Positions 17,876 to 26,250 of a stretch of 51,791 nucleotides of DNA are shown one piece after another. A program made the position numbers and the translations under genes. The notes beneath the pieces are model-generated. The model was not told the DNA's origin, did not search any database, and worked only from the letters and a program-made list of their open reading frames with translations. The stretch's first letter is position 1. The number at the start of each line of letters is the position of its first letter. The DNA is from Kineosporia rhizophila (GTDB lineage: Bacteria; Actinomycetota; Actinomycetes; Actinomycetales; Kineosporiaceae), in contig NZ_JAJSOH010000042.1 of assembly GCF_021277265.1 (NCBI RefSeq), positions 1-51,791 of the forward strand. Reading direction: 5' to 3'.

Positions 17876-18789
17876 CACTTGCCTCCGGTGGTGGCGATGC
17901 CCTGGATCAGGTAGCGCTGACCGAGCAGGAACGCCAGGAAGATGGGAACGAGGGAAACGATGCTCATCGCGAACAGGGCCCCGAAGGAGCTGTTCTCCTG
18001 GCCGTCGATGAACGAGCGCAGCGCGACCGGCACGGTGTAGAGATCCGGGTCGGTCAGGAAGATCAGCTGGGTGAAGAAGTCGTTCCAGGTCCAGATGAAC
18101 GTGAAGATAGTGGTGGTGGCCAGGGCCGGGGTCATCAGCGGCAGGATGATCCGCAGGAAGATCCGGGCGTGGCCGGCCCCGTCGATCCGGGCCGCCTCGT
18201 CCAGCTCCCGCGGGATGCCGCGGATGAACTGGACCATCAGGAAGATGAAGAACGCGTCCGTGGCCAGCAGCTTGGGCAGGATCATCGGCACGAACGTGTT
18301 GATCAGGTCCATGTTCGCGAACAGGATGTACTGCGGCACGATCACCACGTGCACCGGCAGCATGATGGTCAGCAGCATGATCGCGAAGGCCGAGCGCTTG
18401 AACGGGAAGTCGAGCCGGGCGAAGGCGTAGGCGGCCATCGAGCAGGACACCAGGTTGCCGACGATCGACCCCAGCACCACGATCGCCGAGTTCAGCAGGT
18501 AGCTGCTGAACGGCTGCGCCAGCGCGTTCCACCCGTCCGGGTAGTGCGTGGTGTCGAAGGTGTTCACGAACAGGCCGTAGCTGTTGAAGATGTCGCTGTC
18601 GGGCCGCAGCGAGCTGGCGACCATCCACAGCAACGGGTACAGCATCACGAACGCGGCCACGATCAGCAGGGCGTGACGGACGACGGATACCAGCCGCGAG
18701 CGCGCGCTGCGCGGCGGGATCGGTGGCACGGTGGGGCTCTTCGGCGGTGGCGCGGCGACCGGCGGGGCCACCGAGGCATCAGTTGTCAT
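17875..18789 (-). CDS. Carbohydrate ABC transporter permease (MalG-like)
   Basis: 304 residues from the ATG at 18789. A proline-rich cytoplasmic N-terminus precedes six predicted membrane segments. The ATPase-contact EAA loop is EAARIDGAGHARIFLRIILP, as in MalG-type carbohydrate permeases. It overlaps the MalF-like gene by 11 bases and the binding-protein gene by one base, so the three are one operon. No ATPase gene lies nearby; actinobacteria often serve such permeases with one shared MsiK-type ATPase encoded elsewhere. Confidence 0.94.
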   Translation of the reverse strand: MTTDASVAPPVAAPPPKSPTVPPIPPRSARSRLVSVVRHALLIVAAFVMLYPLLWMVASSLRPDSDIFNSYGLFVNTFDTTHYPDGWNALAQPFSSYLLNSAIVVLGSIVGNLVSCSMAAYAFARLDFPFKRSAFAIMLLTIMLPVHVVIVPQYILFANMDLINTFVPMILPKLLATDAFFIFLMVQFIRGIPRELDEAARIDGAGHARIFLRIILPLMTPALATTTIFTFIWTWNDFFTQLIFLTDPDLYTVPVALRSFIDGQENSSFGALFAMSIVSLVPIFLAFLLGQRYLIQGIATTGGK

Positions 18790-19720
18790 AGAAAACCCAG
18801 TATTTCGAGGCCCAGAAGTTGATGGCGGTGAACACCGCGATGATCACCAGCAGGAGCCAGGCCAGCGCCGAGGCGTAACCCATGTTGAAGTTCTGAAAAC
18901 CCTGCTGGTACAGGTACAACGTGAAGAACAGGGTGGAGTCGCTGGGCCCGCCGCGGCCGTCCGAGACGATGAACGCCTGGGTGAACGACTGGAAGGCGCC
19001 GATGATCCCGAGCACCAGGTTGAAGAAGATGATCGGCGAGAGCATCGGCAGCGTGATGCTGCGGAACTGCTGCTTCTTCGAGGCCCCGTCGACCGAGGCG
19101 GCCTCGTAGAACTCCCGCGGGATCTGCCGCAGGCCGGCCAGGAAGATGACCATCGGCGCACCGAAAGTCCATACGTGCAACAGGATCAGCGTGGACAGGG
19201 CGGTCGAGGGCGAGGAGATCCAGCCCGGGCCGTCGATCCCGAACAGCGACAGGAACTGGTTGAACAGCCCGTCGACGCCGAACACCCGCTTCCACAGGAT
19301 CGCCACCGCCACGCTCGAGCCGAGCAGCGAGGGGAGGTAGAAGATCGAGCGGTAGAACGCCAGCCCCCGCAACCCACGGTCCAGCACCACGGCCAGGCCC
19401 AGGGCCACCGCCAGCTGGATCGGGGTGGAGACGAACACGTAGACCATCGTCACCGTCAGGGACTTGACCAGGCGCTCGTCGTCCAGCATGCGCTGGATGT
19501 TCTCCAGCCCGGTGAAGTTCGCGTTGCTGAGCAGGTTGTAGTCCGTGAAGGACAGGTACAACGACATCAACATCGGGCCGGCCGTGATCACGACCAGACC
19601 CAGCACCCAGGGAGCAAGGAAGACGGCGGCGGCCCGGCCGTCCCGGGATTGCACCCGTCCCTTGCGTCCTGAGCCCCCGGGAGCCTTTTTCAGCGCCCGG
19701 AACTCACTGACCACACTCAA
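18779..19720 (-). CDS. Carbohydrate ABC transporter permease (MalF-like)
   Basis: 313 residues if translation starts at the TTG at 19720, which has GGAGG (complement of 19727-19731) six bases upstream; a GTG at 19714 is the alternative. The GTG at 19747 lies upstream of the ribosome site and is unlikely. Six membrane segments are visible, beginning AVFLAPWVLGLVVITAGPM. The EAA loop is EAASVDGASKKQQFRSITLP. It is the first gene of the minus-strand operon, and its promoter region contains a LacI-type operator at 19759-19772. Confidence 0.92.
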   Translation of the reverse strand: MSVVSEFRALKKAPGGSGRKGRVQSRDGRAAAVFLAPWVLGLVVITAGPMLMSLYLSFTDYNLLSNANFTGLENIQRMLDDERLVKSLTVTMVYVFVSTPIQLAVALGLAVVLDRGLRGLAFYRSIFYLPSLLGSSVAVAILWKRVFGVDGLFNQFLSLFGIDGPGWISSPSTALSTLILLHVWTFGAPMVIFLAGLRQIPREFYEAASVDGASKKQQFRSITLPMLSPIIFFNLVLGIIGAFQSFTQAFIVSDGRGGPSDSTLFFTLYLYQQGFQNFNMGYASALAWLLLVIIAVFTAINFWASKYWVFYDN

Positions 19721-19758
19721 GGCCGACCTCCTTGCCTGCCAAGCCACACTGCTGCAGG

Positions 19759-19772
19759 GGAAAGCGCTATCC
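19759..19772. promoter_or_regulatory. LacI-type operator upstream of the transporter operon
   Basis: GGAAAGCGCTATCC is a near-palindrome around a central CG, the form bound by LacI family regulators. It lies about 40 bases upstream of the MalF-like start. Confidence 0.7.
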
Positions 19773-19957
19773 AGCGCGGCACCCAGTGAAGCAGCTCACC
19801 TGCATCGGGGCAATGCCTGGGAAACATCTCTTCGTCACGAACCGGACACCGCAGATCGGTGAAACCGTCACAGACCTGCGGCGGGACCGCTCGTCGGCAA
19901 CCCGGCGACGAACGCCCCGCGGCTGTTGACCCGGCCCGGGCGAGCTGCCAGGCTGCT

Positions 19958-19971
19958 GGAAAGCGTTTACC
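19958..19971. promoter_or_regulatory. LacI-type operator upstream of the plus-strand arm
   Basis: GGAAAGCGTTTACC closely matches the site at 19759-19772. It lies 119 bases before the Gfo/Idh/MocA start at 20090. The LacI protein encoded at 12586-13701 is the natural candidate to bind both. Confidence 0.7.
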
Positions 19972-20089
19972 GCGTGGCTGCGGCGCGGGCATCCGGCACG
20001 GGTGCCCGCCGCGGCCTGCCCCCGACCGGGTACTCACCGAGAGTCCCTCCGGCGCGCGGGACATCGGCATTCTTGGAACAGGAGTCGGC

Positions 20090-21259
20090 ATGGCACACGA
20101 CCCCATCGGGATCATCATGAACGGCGTCACCGGGCGCATGGGCTACCGCCAGCACCTGCTGCGCTCGGTACTGGCCATTCGCGAGGCCGGCGGGGTGCTC
20201 CTCGCCGACGGCAGCCGTGTGCAGGTGGAACCGCTCCTGGTCGGGCGCAGCGAGTCCAAGCTGGCCGAGATCGCCAAGCAGCACGGCATCCCGGACTGGA
20301 CCACCGACCTGGACGCGGCCCTGCAGGACCCCCGCTGGCAGGTCTACGGCGACTTCCAGATCACCTCGGCCCGGGTGGCGGCGATCCGCCGGGCGATCGC
20401 GGCGGGCAAGGCGATCTACACCGAGAAGCCGACCGCGGGCACCCTGGAGGAGGCGCTGGAGCTGGCCGCCCTGGCCCGGGCCGCGGGCGTCAAGAACGGC
20501 GTGGTGCACGACAAGCTCTACCTGCCCGGCCTGCGCAAGCTCGCCCGCCTGGTGGAGTCCGGTTTCTTCGGGCGCATCCTGTCGATCCGCGGCGAGTTCG
20601 GCTACTGGGTCTTCGAGGGCGACTGGCAGCCCGCCCAGCGGCCCAGCTGGAACTACCGCTCCGAGGACGGCGGCGGCATCGTGGCCGACATGTTCCCGCA
20701 CTGGAACTACGTGCTGGAGAACCTGTTCGGGCCGGTCGAGGCGGTCTACGCCCGGGCCGTCACGCACGTGCCGACCCGGGTGGACGAGCGTGGCCAGGAG
20801 TACCCGGCCACCGCCGACGACGCCGCCTACGCGGTGTTCGAGCTCGCCGGGGGCGTGCTGGCGCAGATCAACTCCTCCTGGGCGGTCCGGGTCAACCGCA
20901 AGGAACTGGTCGAGTTCCAGGTCGACGGCACCCACGGCAGCGCGGTGGCCGGCCTGTTCGGCTGCCGGGCCCAGCACCGCACCGCCACGCCCAAGCCGGT
21001 CTGGAACCCCGACCTGGCCGAGACCCACGACTACTTCACCGACTGGGCCGAGGTGCCGGACAACGACACCTTCGACAACGGCTTCCGCACCCAGTGGGAG
21101 CAGTTCCTGCGGCACGTCGCCGAAGACGCCCCCTACTCCTACGACCTGCTGGCCGGCGCCCGCGGGGTACGGCTGGCCGAGGCCGGGCTGGAGAGCTCCC
21201 GCACCGGCCGCCGGATCGAACTGCCGGCGCTGCAGACGCCTGCGGTGAAGGAGGCCTGA
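20090..21259 (+). CDS. Gfo/Idh/MocA family oxidoreductase (plus arm)
   Basis: 389 residues from the ATG at 20090, with GGAG five bases upstream. It has the Gfo/Idh/MocA plan with an N-terminal Rossmann fold beginning IGIIMNGVTGRMGYRQH, an unusual nucleotide loop for the family, followed by IYTEKPTAGTLEEA with the EKP signature near residue 119. The C-terminal domain contains GGGIVADMFPHWNYV with the usual histidine. It should act on an imported sugar or a derivative. Its stop overlaps the start of the DUF993 gene (TGATG). Confidence 0.92.
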   Translation: MAHDPIGIIMNGVTGRMGYRQHLLRSVLAIREAGGVLLADGSRVQVEPLLVGRSESKLAEIAKQHGIPDWTTDLDAALQDPRWQVYGDFQITSARVAAIRRAIAAGKAIYTEKPTAGTLEEALELAALARAAGVKNGVVHDKLYLPGLRKLARLVESGFFGRILSIRGEFGYWVFEGDWQPAQRPSWNYRSEDGGGIVADMFPHWNYVLENLFGPVEAVYARAVTHVPTRVDERGQEYPATADDAAYAVFELAGGVLAQINSSWAVRVNRKELVEFQVDGTHGSAVAGLFGCRAQHRTATPKPVWNPDLAETHDYFTDWAEVPDNDTFDNGFRTQWEQFLRHVAEDAPYSYDLLAGARGVRLAEAGLESSRTGRRIELPALQTPAVKEA

Positions 21260-22419
21260 TGCCCGCCGTCACTACCCTCCACGCAAACGGGACCGTAGGC
21301 ACCCGCGAGCTCACCGGCGTCCACAATTTCAAGCGACCTACGGGGCCGCTGCGCTCACGTACCGCCTACGCAGCCGCGCATGTGGTGCCCAAGGTGACCG
21401 GGGAGAACGTGCCCGGCGCCCCGGCCGACATCGACTGGGAAGCCACCCTGGCCTTCCGCCGCCACCTGTGGTCGTGGGGTCTGGGTGTGGCCGACGCGAT
21501 GGACACCGCCCAGCGCAACATGGGACTGGACCCGGTGGCCGTGCGCGAGCTGATCGCCCGGAGCGCCGCCGAGGCCCGTGAGGTGGGCGGCGCCCTGGTG
21601 GTCGGGGTGAACACCGACCACCTGAGTGAGGACGTCGGTCTGGACGGGGTGGTCAGTGCCTACCTGAAACAGCTGGAGCATGCCGAGGACCACGGCGCCG
21701 GCGTGGTCCTGATGGCCTCGCGCCACCTGGCCCGTGCCGCCACCTCGGCCGCCGACTACGAGCGGGTCTACCGCGAGGTGCTCGAGCGGGCCGGTACCCC
21801 GGTGGTGCTGCACTGGCTCGGTGAGGCCTTCGACCCGCAGCTGGCCGGCTACTTCGGGCCCGAGCTGGATGTGGCCGGGCGGATCGAGGTGGTCGCGCGG
21901 ATCATCGCCGAGAACGCGGGCAAGGTGCGCGGGATCAAGATGAGCCTGCTCGACGCCGGGCACGAGATCGACCTGCGGGCCCGGCTGGGCGCCGGCGCCA
22001 CCATGTTCACCGGCGACGACTACCACTACGTGAGCCTGATCGAGGGCGACGGCACGCACCACTCCGACGCCCTGCTCGGAGCCTTCGCCGCCCTCGGCCC
22101 GCAGGCCTCGGCCGCGATCCAGGCCCTGGACGCCGGGTCGGTGCCGGACTACCGGCGCATCCTCGGCCCCACCGAGGAACTGGCCCGGCACGTCTTCGCC
22201 GCCCCCACGTTCCACTACAAGACCGGGATCGCCTTCCTGGCCTGGCTCAACGGCCACCAGCCGGCCTTCACCATGGTCGGCGGCCTGCACGGGGCCCGCA
22301 GCCTGCCCCACCTCTCGCACCTGGTGGAACTGGCCGACGCCGCGAACGCACTGGAGGACCCCGACCTGGCCGCGGACCGCTGGAACCGTTTCCTGGCGCT
22401 GCACGGGGTGGTGCTGTGA
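21259..22419 (+). CDS. DUF993 family, dihydrodipicolinate synthase-like aldolase
   Basis: 386 residues from the ATG at 21259, behind GGAGG. The family is annotated as dihydrodipicolinate synthase-like, a TIM barrel of class I aldolases. Visible landmarks are WSWGLGVADAMDTAQRNMGL, VVLHWLGEAFDPQL and KVRGIKMSLLDAGHE, where the lysine of GIKMS is a candidate Schiff-base residue. A retro-aldol step on an oxidised sugar would suit its place between an oxidoreductase and an isomerase, but that is inference. It overlaps both neighbours, so the three are co-translated. Confidence 0.85.
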   Translation: MPAVTTLHANGTVGTRELTGVHNFKRPTGPLRSRTAYAAAHVVPKVTGENVPGAPADIDWEATLAFRRHLWSWGLGVADAMDTAQRNMGLDPVAVRELIARSAAEAREVGGALVVGVNTDHLSEDVGLDGVVSAYLKQLEHAEDHGAGVVLMASRHLARAATSAADYERVYREVLERAGTPVVLHWLGEAFDPQLAGYFGPELDVAGRIEVVARIIAENAGKVRGIKMSLLDAGHEIDLRARLGAGATMFTGDDYHYVSLIEGDGTHHSDALLGAFAALGPQASAAIQALDAGSVPDYRRILGPTEELARHVFAAPTFHYKTGIAFLAWLNGHQPAFTMVGGLHGARSLPHLSHLVELADAANALEDPDLAADRWNRFLALHGVVL

Positions 22420-23255
22420 GCCGGCTGTCGCTCAACCAGGCCACCATCAAGTACGCCGACCTGGCCACCGCCCTGACGGTGACCCGCGAGGCCGGGATCG
22501 CCTCGATCGGCCTGTGGCGCGAGCCGGTGGCCGAGGTGGGCCTTCGCCAGGCCGTGGCTCTGGTGGCGGACTCCGGCCTACGGGTCTCCAGCCTGTGCCG
22601 GGGCGGCTTCTTCACCGCCTCCGACCCCACCCTGCGGGCCCGGGCCCTCGACGAGAACCGCCGCGCCATCGAGGAGACGGCAGCCCTGGCCGAGGCCGGC
22701 GCCCCCGGCTCGTCCGCCGTGTTGGTGCTGGTCGCGGGCGGCCTGCCTGAGGGCGACCGCGACCTGGCCGGGGCCCGCGCCCGTGCCGCCGACGCGGTCG
22801 GGGAACTGGCGGCCGACGCGGCGGGTGCCGGGGTGGTGCTCGCCGTGGAACCGATGAACCCGATCTACGCCGCCGACCGCGGGGTCGTCTCCACCCTGGG
22901 CCAGGCCCTGGACGTGGTCGAGGAACTGCCGGCCGCCGTGGCCGGGGTGGCCGTGGACACCTTCCACGTCTGGTGGGACCCGGCTCTGGAACAGCAGATC
23001 GCCCGGGCGGCCGGACGCATCGCCACCTACCAGGTCTGCGACTGGATCACCCCCTTCCCGGGCGACGCCCTGCTCTCGCGCGGCATGATGGGCGAGGGCC
23101 ACATCGACTTCGCCGGCATCACCGCGATGGTCGAGAAGACCGGCTACACCGGCGACATCGAGGTGGAGATCTTCAACCAGGAGATCTGGAACTCCGACCC
23201 CGCCGCGGTCGCCGAGCGCACCGCCAAGGCCTTCGCCGCCACCGTCGGCCTCTGA
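22416..23255 (+). CDS. Sugar phosphate isomerase/epimerase (xylose isomerase-like TIM barrel)
   Basis: 279 residues from the GTG at 22416, overlapping the DUF993 stop (GTGA). It is an AP endonuclease 2/xylose isomerase-like barrel with metal-site segments VVLAVEPMNP (Glu), GVAVDTFHVWWDP (Asp, His), MMGEGHIDFAGI (His) and DIEVEIFNQE (Glu). Related proteins isomerise or epimerise keto sugars, and some cleave 3-keto glycosides. It is the last gene of the plus arm. Confidence 0.9.
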   Translation: MSRLSLNQATIKYADLATALTVTREAGIASIGLWREPVAEVGLRQAVALVADSGLRVSSLCRGGFFTASDPTLRARALDENRRAIEETAALAEAGAPGSSAVLVLVAGGLPEGDRDLAGARARAADAVGELAADAAGAGVVLAVEPMNPIYAADRGVVSTLGQALDVVEELPAAVAGVAVDTFHVWWDPALEQQIARAAGRIATYQVCDWITPFPGDALLSRGMMGEGHIDFAGITAMVEKTGYTGDIEVEIFNQEIWNSDPAAVAERTAKAFAATVGL

Positions 23256-23358
23256 GACGGGTGGTGCGCTCAGACGAAATCTGCCGGCAATCCAGTGGAT
23301 CTCCAGTGCCCGTGCGTAACTTTCTTCGAGCCCCGTCACTCGAAAGAAAGGTCAGTAC

Positions 23359-23811
23359 GTGCATTTCCAGATCCGGGCCGCCTGCGCCGCTCTCGCGGCG
23401 GCAGCCATGGTGATCCTGGCGGTCCTCGCCGCCCCCACGACCGCGCAGGCAGCATCGACGTGCCCGCCGAAGAGCCTCTGCCTGTTCGAGAAGCCCAACT
23501 TCCAGGGCGGGATGTTCGTGGTCGGTCACGACGACCAGTTCGGGTCCCCCTGCGACCGCTACCTGGTGGACAACAAGTTCGACAACGGCAACGCGGTCGA
23601 CGAGCACGTCTCGTCGATCAAGAACAACGACAGCAACCGGATCGTGACGGCGTACATGGGCACGCGGTGGCCGACTGCCAACACGAGCCCGTACTTCTAC
23701 GTCACGAACAAGCAGTCCTACGCGGACCTCTCCTGGATCCGGACCTGGTACGGCCCCGGAGGCGCCTGGACGATGCGGAACATGGACAACGCGATCAGCG
23801 CGATCTGCTGA
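23359..23811 (+). CDS. Secreted peptidase inhibitor family I36 protein
   Basis: 150 residues from the GTG at 23359, with AAAGG eight bases upstream. A signal peptide ends near AQAAS (residues 29-33). The mature domain CPPKSLCLFEKPNFQGGMF is the beta/gamma-crystallin-like fold of the I36 family, exemplified by the Streptomyces metalloprotease inhibitor SMPI. Four cysteines (two at the start, CDRY in the middle and the C-terminal Cys) could form two disulfides. It would act outside the cell against proteases. It stands alone, followed by a strong hairpin. Confidence 0.85.
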   Translation: MHFQIRAACAALAAAAMVILAVLAAPTTAQAASTCPPKSLCLFEKPNFQGGMFVVGHDDQFGSPCDRYLVDNKFDNGNAVDEHVSSIKNNDSNRIVTAYMGTRWPTANTSPYFYVTNKQSYADLSWIRTWYGPGGAWTMRNMDNAISAIC

Positions 23812-23820
23812 TCGTCGGTG

Positions 23821-23863
23821 ACGACCCAGCGGCCGGCTACGGGGTAGCCGGCCGCTGGGTCGT
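23821..23863. terminator. Long perfect hairpin between convergent genes
   Basis: A 20-bp perfect stem (23821-23840 with 23844-23863) closes a GGG loop ten bases after the inhibitor gene. There is no T-run. It probably ends transcription from both sides, since the hydrolase remnant is convergent. Confidence 0.75.
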
Positions 23864-23881
23864 TGCCGGCAGCTGCGCCGC

Positions 23882-24181
23882 TTACCGGGCGAGCTGACGG
23901 CGTAGCCAGGCTGCCCGGGCGGCCACGGCGTCCTGGGAGATCGCCGCCGAAGGGGCCACCACGTCGAATCCGTGGAACCCACCGGCCGCGCAGCGGCCGA
24001 GCCGAAGGCGAAGCATTGCGGTCGTCGAGCATCGGCTGGGCTCGAGGATGTTGTCGGGACGGTAGGCGTCGGCGGCGCGCAGACCGGCCAGCACCTCGGC
24101 GACCGGGGCAAGCTCGGGGTCGAAGGGCGGTGGCGCCCCGCCCGACCGGGTGGAGGACGGGTTCGTGATCTGTGTGGTCAT
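23882..24181 (-). pseudogene. Decayed alpha/beta hydrolase (core deleted, frame disturbed)
   Basis: The open frame encodes 99 residues, a third of the family's length. Its first part (PPPFDPELAPVAEVLAGLRAAD) matches the N-terminus of alpha/beta hydrolase-fold esterases. Its last part (GGFHGFDVVAPSAAISQDA) matches their C-terminus with the catalytic-His region. Between them, in another frame at about 24035-24003, the DNA still encodes PMLDDRNASPS, a hallmark of the middle of these enzymes. The nucleophile GxSxG and catalytic Asp regions are gone. This looks like deletions plus a frameshift. It is the last gene after SDR and NTF2-like genes on the same strand. Confidence 0.75.
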
Positions 24182-24211
24182 GGGTCTTCTCCTCCAGACG
24201 GTTCAGGCTCT

Positions 24212-25000
24212 TCAGACGGTCGGGACTGTTCCGCCGTCGATCACGTACTCGGCGCCCACGATGGCCGAGGCGCGGTCGGAGACCAGGAACCCGACCAGGT
24301 CGGCGATCTCCTCGGTCTCGGCGAACCGTCCCAGGGGCACGCCGCCCAGGGAGTCGTAGATGTTCTGCTTGGCCTGCTCGCGGCTGATGCCGTTGCCCTC
24401 GGCGATCCGGTCCACGAACCGCTCGTAGGCTTCGGTCTGGATTCCGCCGGGGCTGACGGCGTTGACGCGGATGCCGTGCGGGGCGAGCTCGTTGGCGAGT
24501 CCCTTGTTGTAGGTACGCAGCGCGGCCTTCGCCGCCGCGTAGGCCAAAGATGCCTCGTACTGGGGTAGTTCGCGCTGGATCGAGGTGAAGTGCACCACCA
24601 CGCCCGATCCGGCCCCGATCATCGCCGGCAGAAGAGCCCGATCGAGGCGCACCGCTCCCAGGAAGTTCAGGTTCAGTTCGGTGAGCCACTGCTCCTCGGT
24701 GATGACCGCGAAGCCACCGGACGGCGTCGAGGCCCCACCGACGACGTGCACCAGGATGTCCAGGGCGCCCCCGGTCTCGGCGATCCGGGCCGCCACGGTC
24801 CGCGCGCCCTCGATCGTCGAGGTGTCGGCGGCGATGAACCGCTCAGGGTGTTCGTACCCCTCGGGCATCGTGCGAGCCGTCACGTAGACGTCGGCCCCCA
24901 GCTCCCGCAGCCTTTCGACCACGGCCTTGCCTGAGCCCTTCGACCCGCCGGTGACCAGCGCCCGGCGCCCGTCGAGACGGTCTCGGTCCGAAACGGACAT
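24212..25000 (-). CDS. SDR family oxidoreductase
   Basis: 262 residues from the ATG at 25000. It has the cofactor motif VTGGSKGSGKAV near residue 16, Ser in HFTSIQREL, Tyr and Lys in YAAAK, and the C-terminal DLVGFLVSDRASAIVGAEYVIDGG typical of classical SDRs. The usual NNAG is replaced by HVVGGAS. It follows the NTF2-like gene by 14 bases and precedes the hydrolase remnant by 30, so the three were one operon. The MerR regulator is divergent from this operon. Substrate unknown. Confidence 0.92.
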   Translation of the reverse strand: MSVSDRDRLDGRRALVTGGSKGSGKAVVERLRELGADVYVTARTMPEGYEHPERFIAADTSTIEGARTVAARIAETGGALDILVHVVGGASTPSGGFAVITEEQWLTELNLNFLGAVRLDRALLPAMIGAGSGVVVHFTSIQRELPQYEASLAYAAAKAALRTYNKGLANELAPHGIRVNAVSPGGIQTEAYERFVDRIAEGNGISREQAKQNIYDSLGGVPLGRFAETEEIADLVGFLVSDRASAIVGAEYVIDGGTVPTV

Positions 25001-25014
25001 TGCATTTCCTCCGG

Positions 25015-25377
25015 TCAGGATCCGTGATTGGCGATGACGAGTTCGCTGATGACGTCGTCGCGGAGCGAGAACCGGTAGCCGAGGTCGGCCACGCCGCCCG
25101 GGAAGGTTCCTTCGAGGCGAAGGGTCACCACCCAGTGGTCGTCGTCGACGCGGGCCGCACCGATCTGCTCGGTCGTGTACTGGAACTCGGAGCCGGCGTC
25201 GCTCAGGAATGCGCGGATCTGCTCCCGGCCACGGAAGGACTCGCTCTGGTCGACGATCACCGCGTCCTCGGCGAGGAAGGACAGGGCCGTGCCGGCGTCG
25301 CGAGCGATGTGGGCGGCCAGGAATTCTCGGACTGTGCTGGGGAGGGAGTCGGACCGGAGGTTGCCGTGTTGTGTCAT
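25015..25377 (-). CDS. NTF2-like/SnoaL-like protein
   Basis: 120 residues from the ATG at 25377. The pattern VREFLAAHIARDAGTALSFLAEDAVIVDQSESFRGREQIRAFL is the alpha+beta cone of the NTF2-like superfamily, which includes SnoaL cyclases, ketosteroid isomerases and many proteins of unknown role. It is the first gene of the operon opposite the MerR regulator. TTGACC on the minus strand (complement of 25409-25414) could be its -35 box. Confidence 0.82.
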   Translation of the reverse strand: MTQHGNLRSDSLPSTVREFLAAHIARDAGTALSFLAEDAVIVDQSESFRGREQIRAFLSDAGSEFQYTTEQIGAARVDDDHWVVTLRLEGTFPGGVADLGYRFSLRDDVISELVIANHGS

Positions 25378-25418
25378 GAGCCCACCGTGGGACCTCGCGT
25401 CAGCGGAGGGTCAAGCGC

Positions 25419-25449
25419 TGGACTCTCCCCCGGGGAGAGGGTCCAGACT
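25419..25449 (+). promoter_or_regulatory. MerR-type promoter with operator dyad in a 19-bp spacer
   Basis: TGGACT (25419-25424) and CAGACT (25444-25449) are separated by 19 bp, the stretched spacing typical of MerR-controlled promoters. The dyad CTCTCCCC-C-GGGGAGAG (25423-25439) fills the spacer. The GTG start at 25456 follows the -10 by six bases, so the transcript is probably leaderless and autoregulated. Confidence 0.7.
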
Positions 25450-25455
25450 GCGGGG

Positions 25456-26250
25456 GTGCTGACCATCGGAGAGTTCTCGCGCCTGACCCACCTGAGCGTG
25501 CGGACCCTGCGCCGCTATCACGAAGGTGCCCTGCTGGAGCCCGCGGTGGTGGACGAGAGCACCGGCTACCGCTACTACGCCGTCGAGCAGATCCCGACCG
25601 CGCAGGTCATCAACCGGCTCCGCGAACTCGACGTGCCCCTGGGTGACGTGCAGCGGATCCTGCGGTCCCCGGACCCGGGTGTCCGCGCGACCCTGGTCGC
25701 GGATCACCTCCAGCGGCTGGAGGCTGAGCTCGATCGCACCCGGGCCGCGGTCGCGTCACTGCGTCGCCTGCTGCGACCCGCCCCCGCTCCGATCGAGGTC
25801 GAGCTGCGCGCCGAGCCCGCCCGCACGGTCGCGGCGGTGACCGACGTGATCGGCGAGAGCGATGTCGACGCCTGGTACGCGGGTGCAATGGCCGAACTGC
25901 AGGCGGCCGTCGGCGACGCCGTGACCGGGCCTCCGGGAGGCAGCTACGACAATGCTCTGTTCGAGCAGGGCCGCGGCCAGGTGATGCTCTACCTACCGAC
26001 GGCCGCCCCACCTGGCACCGGGCGGGTGCACGCCGCGACCCTGCCCGCCGCGGAACTGGCGGTCACCACCCATGTCGGCGAGCACAACGGCATCGAGGTC
26101 ACCTACGGCGAGCTCGGTACCTGGGTCGTGGAGAACGCGATGTCGGTGGCGGGGCCGGTGCGGGAGGTCTACCTGGTCGGCCCTCGGGACGTGAGCGATC
26201 CGGCCGCCTGGCGCACCGAGATCGGGTGGCCCGTGTTCCGCGTGACCTGA
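25456..26250 (+). CDS. MerR family regulator with GyrI-like effector domain
   Basis: 264 residues from the GTG at 25456. The N-terminal winged helix LTIGEFSRLTHLSVRTLRRYHEGALLEP and GYRYYAVEQI are diagnostic of MerR proteins. A coiled coil lies at about 85-115 (RLEAELDRTRAAVASLRRLL). The C-terminal half has the two-fold pattern of GyrI/BltR-like ligand-binding domains. It likely senses a hydrophobic or cationic compound and controls both itself and the divergent NTF2-SDR operon. A much longer in-frame extension upstream has no support. Confidence 0.92.
   Translation: MLTIGEFSRLTHLSVRTLRRYHEGALLEPAVVDESTGYRYYAVEQIPTAQVINRLRELDVPLGDVQRILRSPDPGVRATLVADHLQRLEAELDRTRAAVASLRRLLRPAPAPIEVELRAEPARTVAAVTDVIGESDVDAWYAGAMAELQAAVGDAVTGPPGGSYDNALFEQGRGQVMLYLPTAAPPGTGRVHAATLPAAELAVTTHVGEHNGIEVTYGELGTWVVENAMSVAGPVREVYLVGPRDVSDPAAWRTEIGWPVFRVT

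Larger units (their letters stand above)
19721..20089. promoter_or_regulatory. Divergent control region of the sugar island
   Basis: About 370 bases between the two divergent arms, with no gene. It holds the ribosome sites of both first genes, two LacI-type operators (listed separately), and TTGACC at 19926-19931 as a possible -35 for the plus arm without a convincing -10. Confidence 0.7.

Noticed and set aside
12586..23255. Biosynthetic gene cluster belonging to the PKS.
   Set aside because: Gene content is importer plus oxidoreductases plus LacI regulator, separated from the PKS by unrelated genes.
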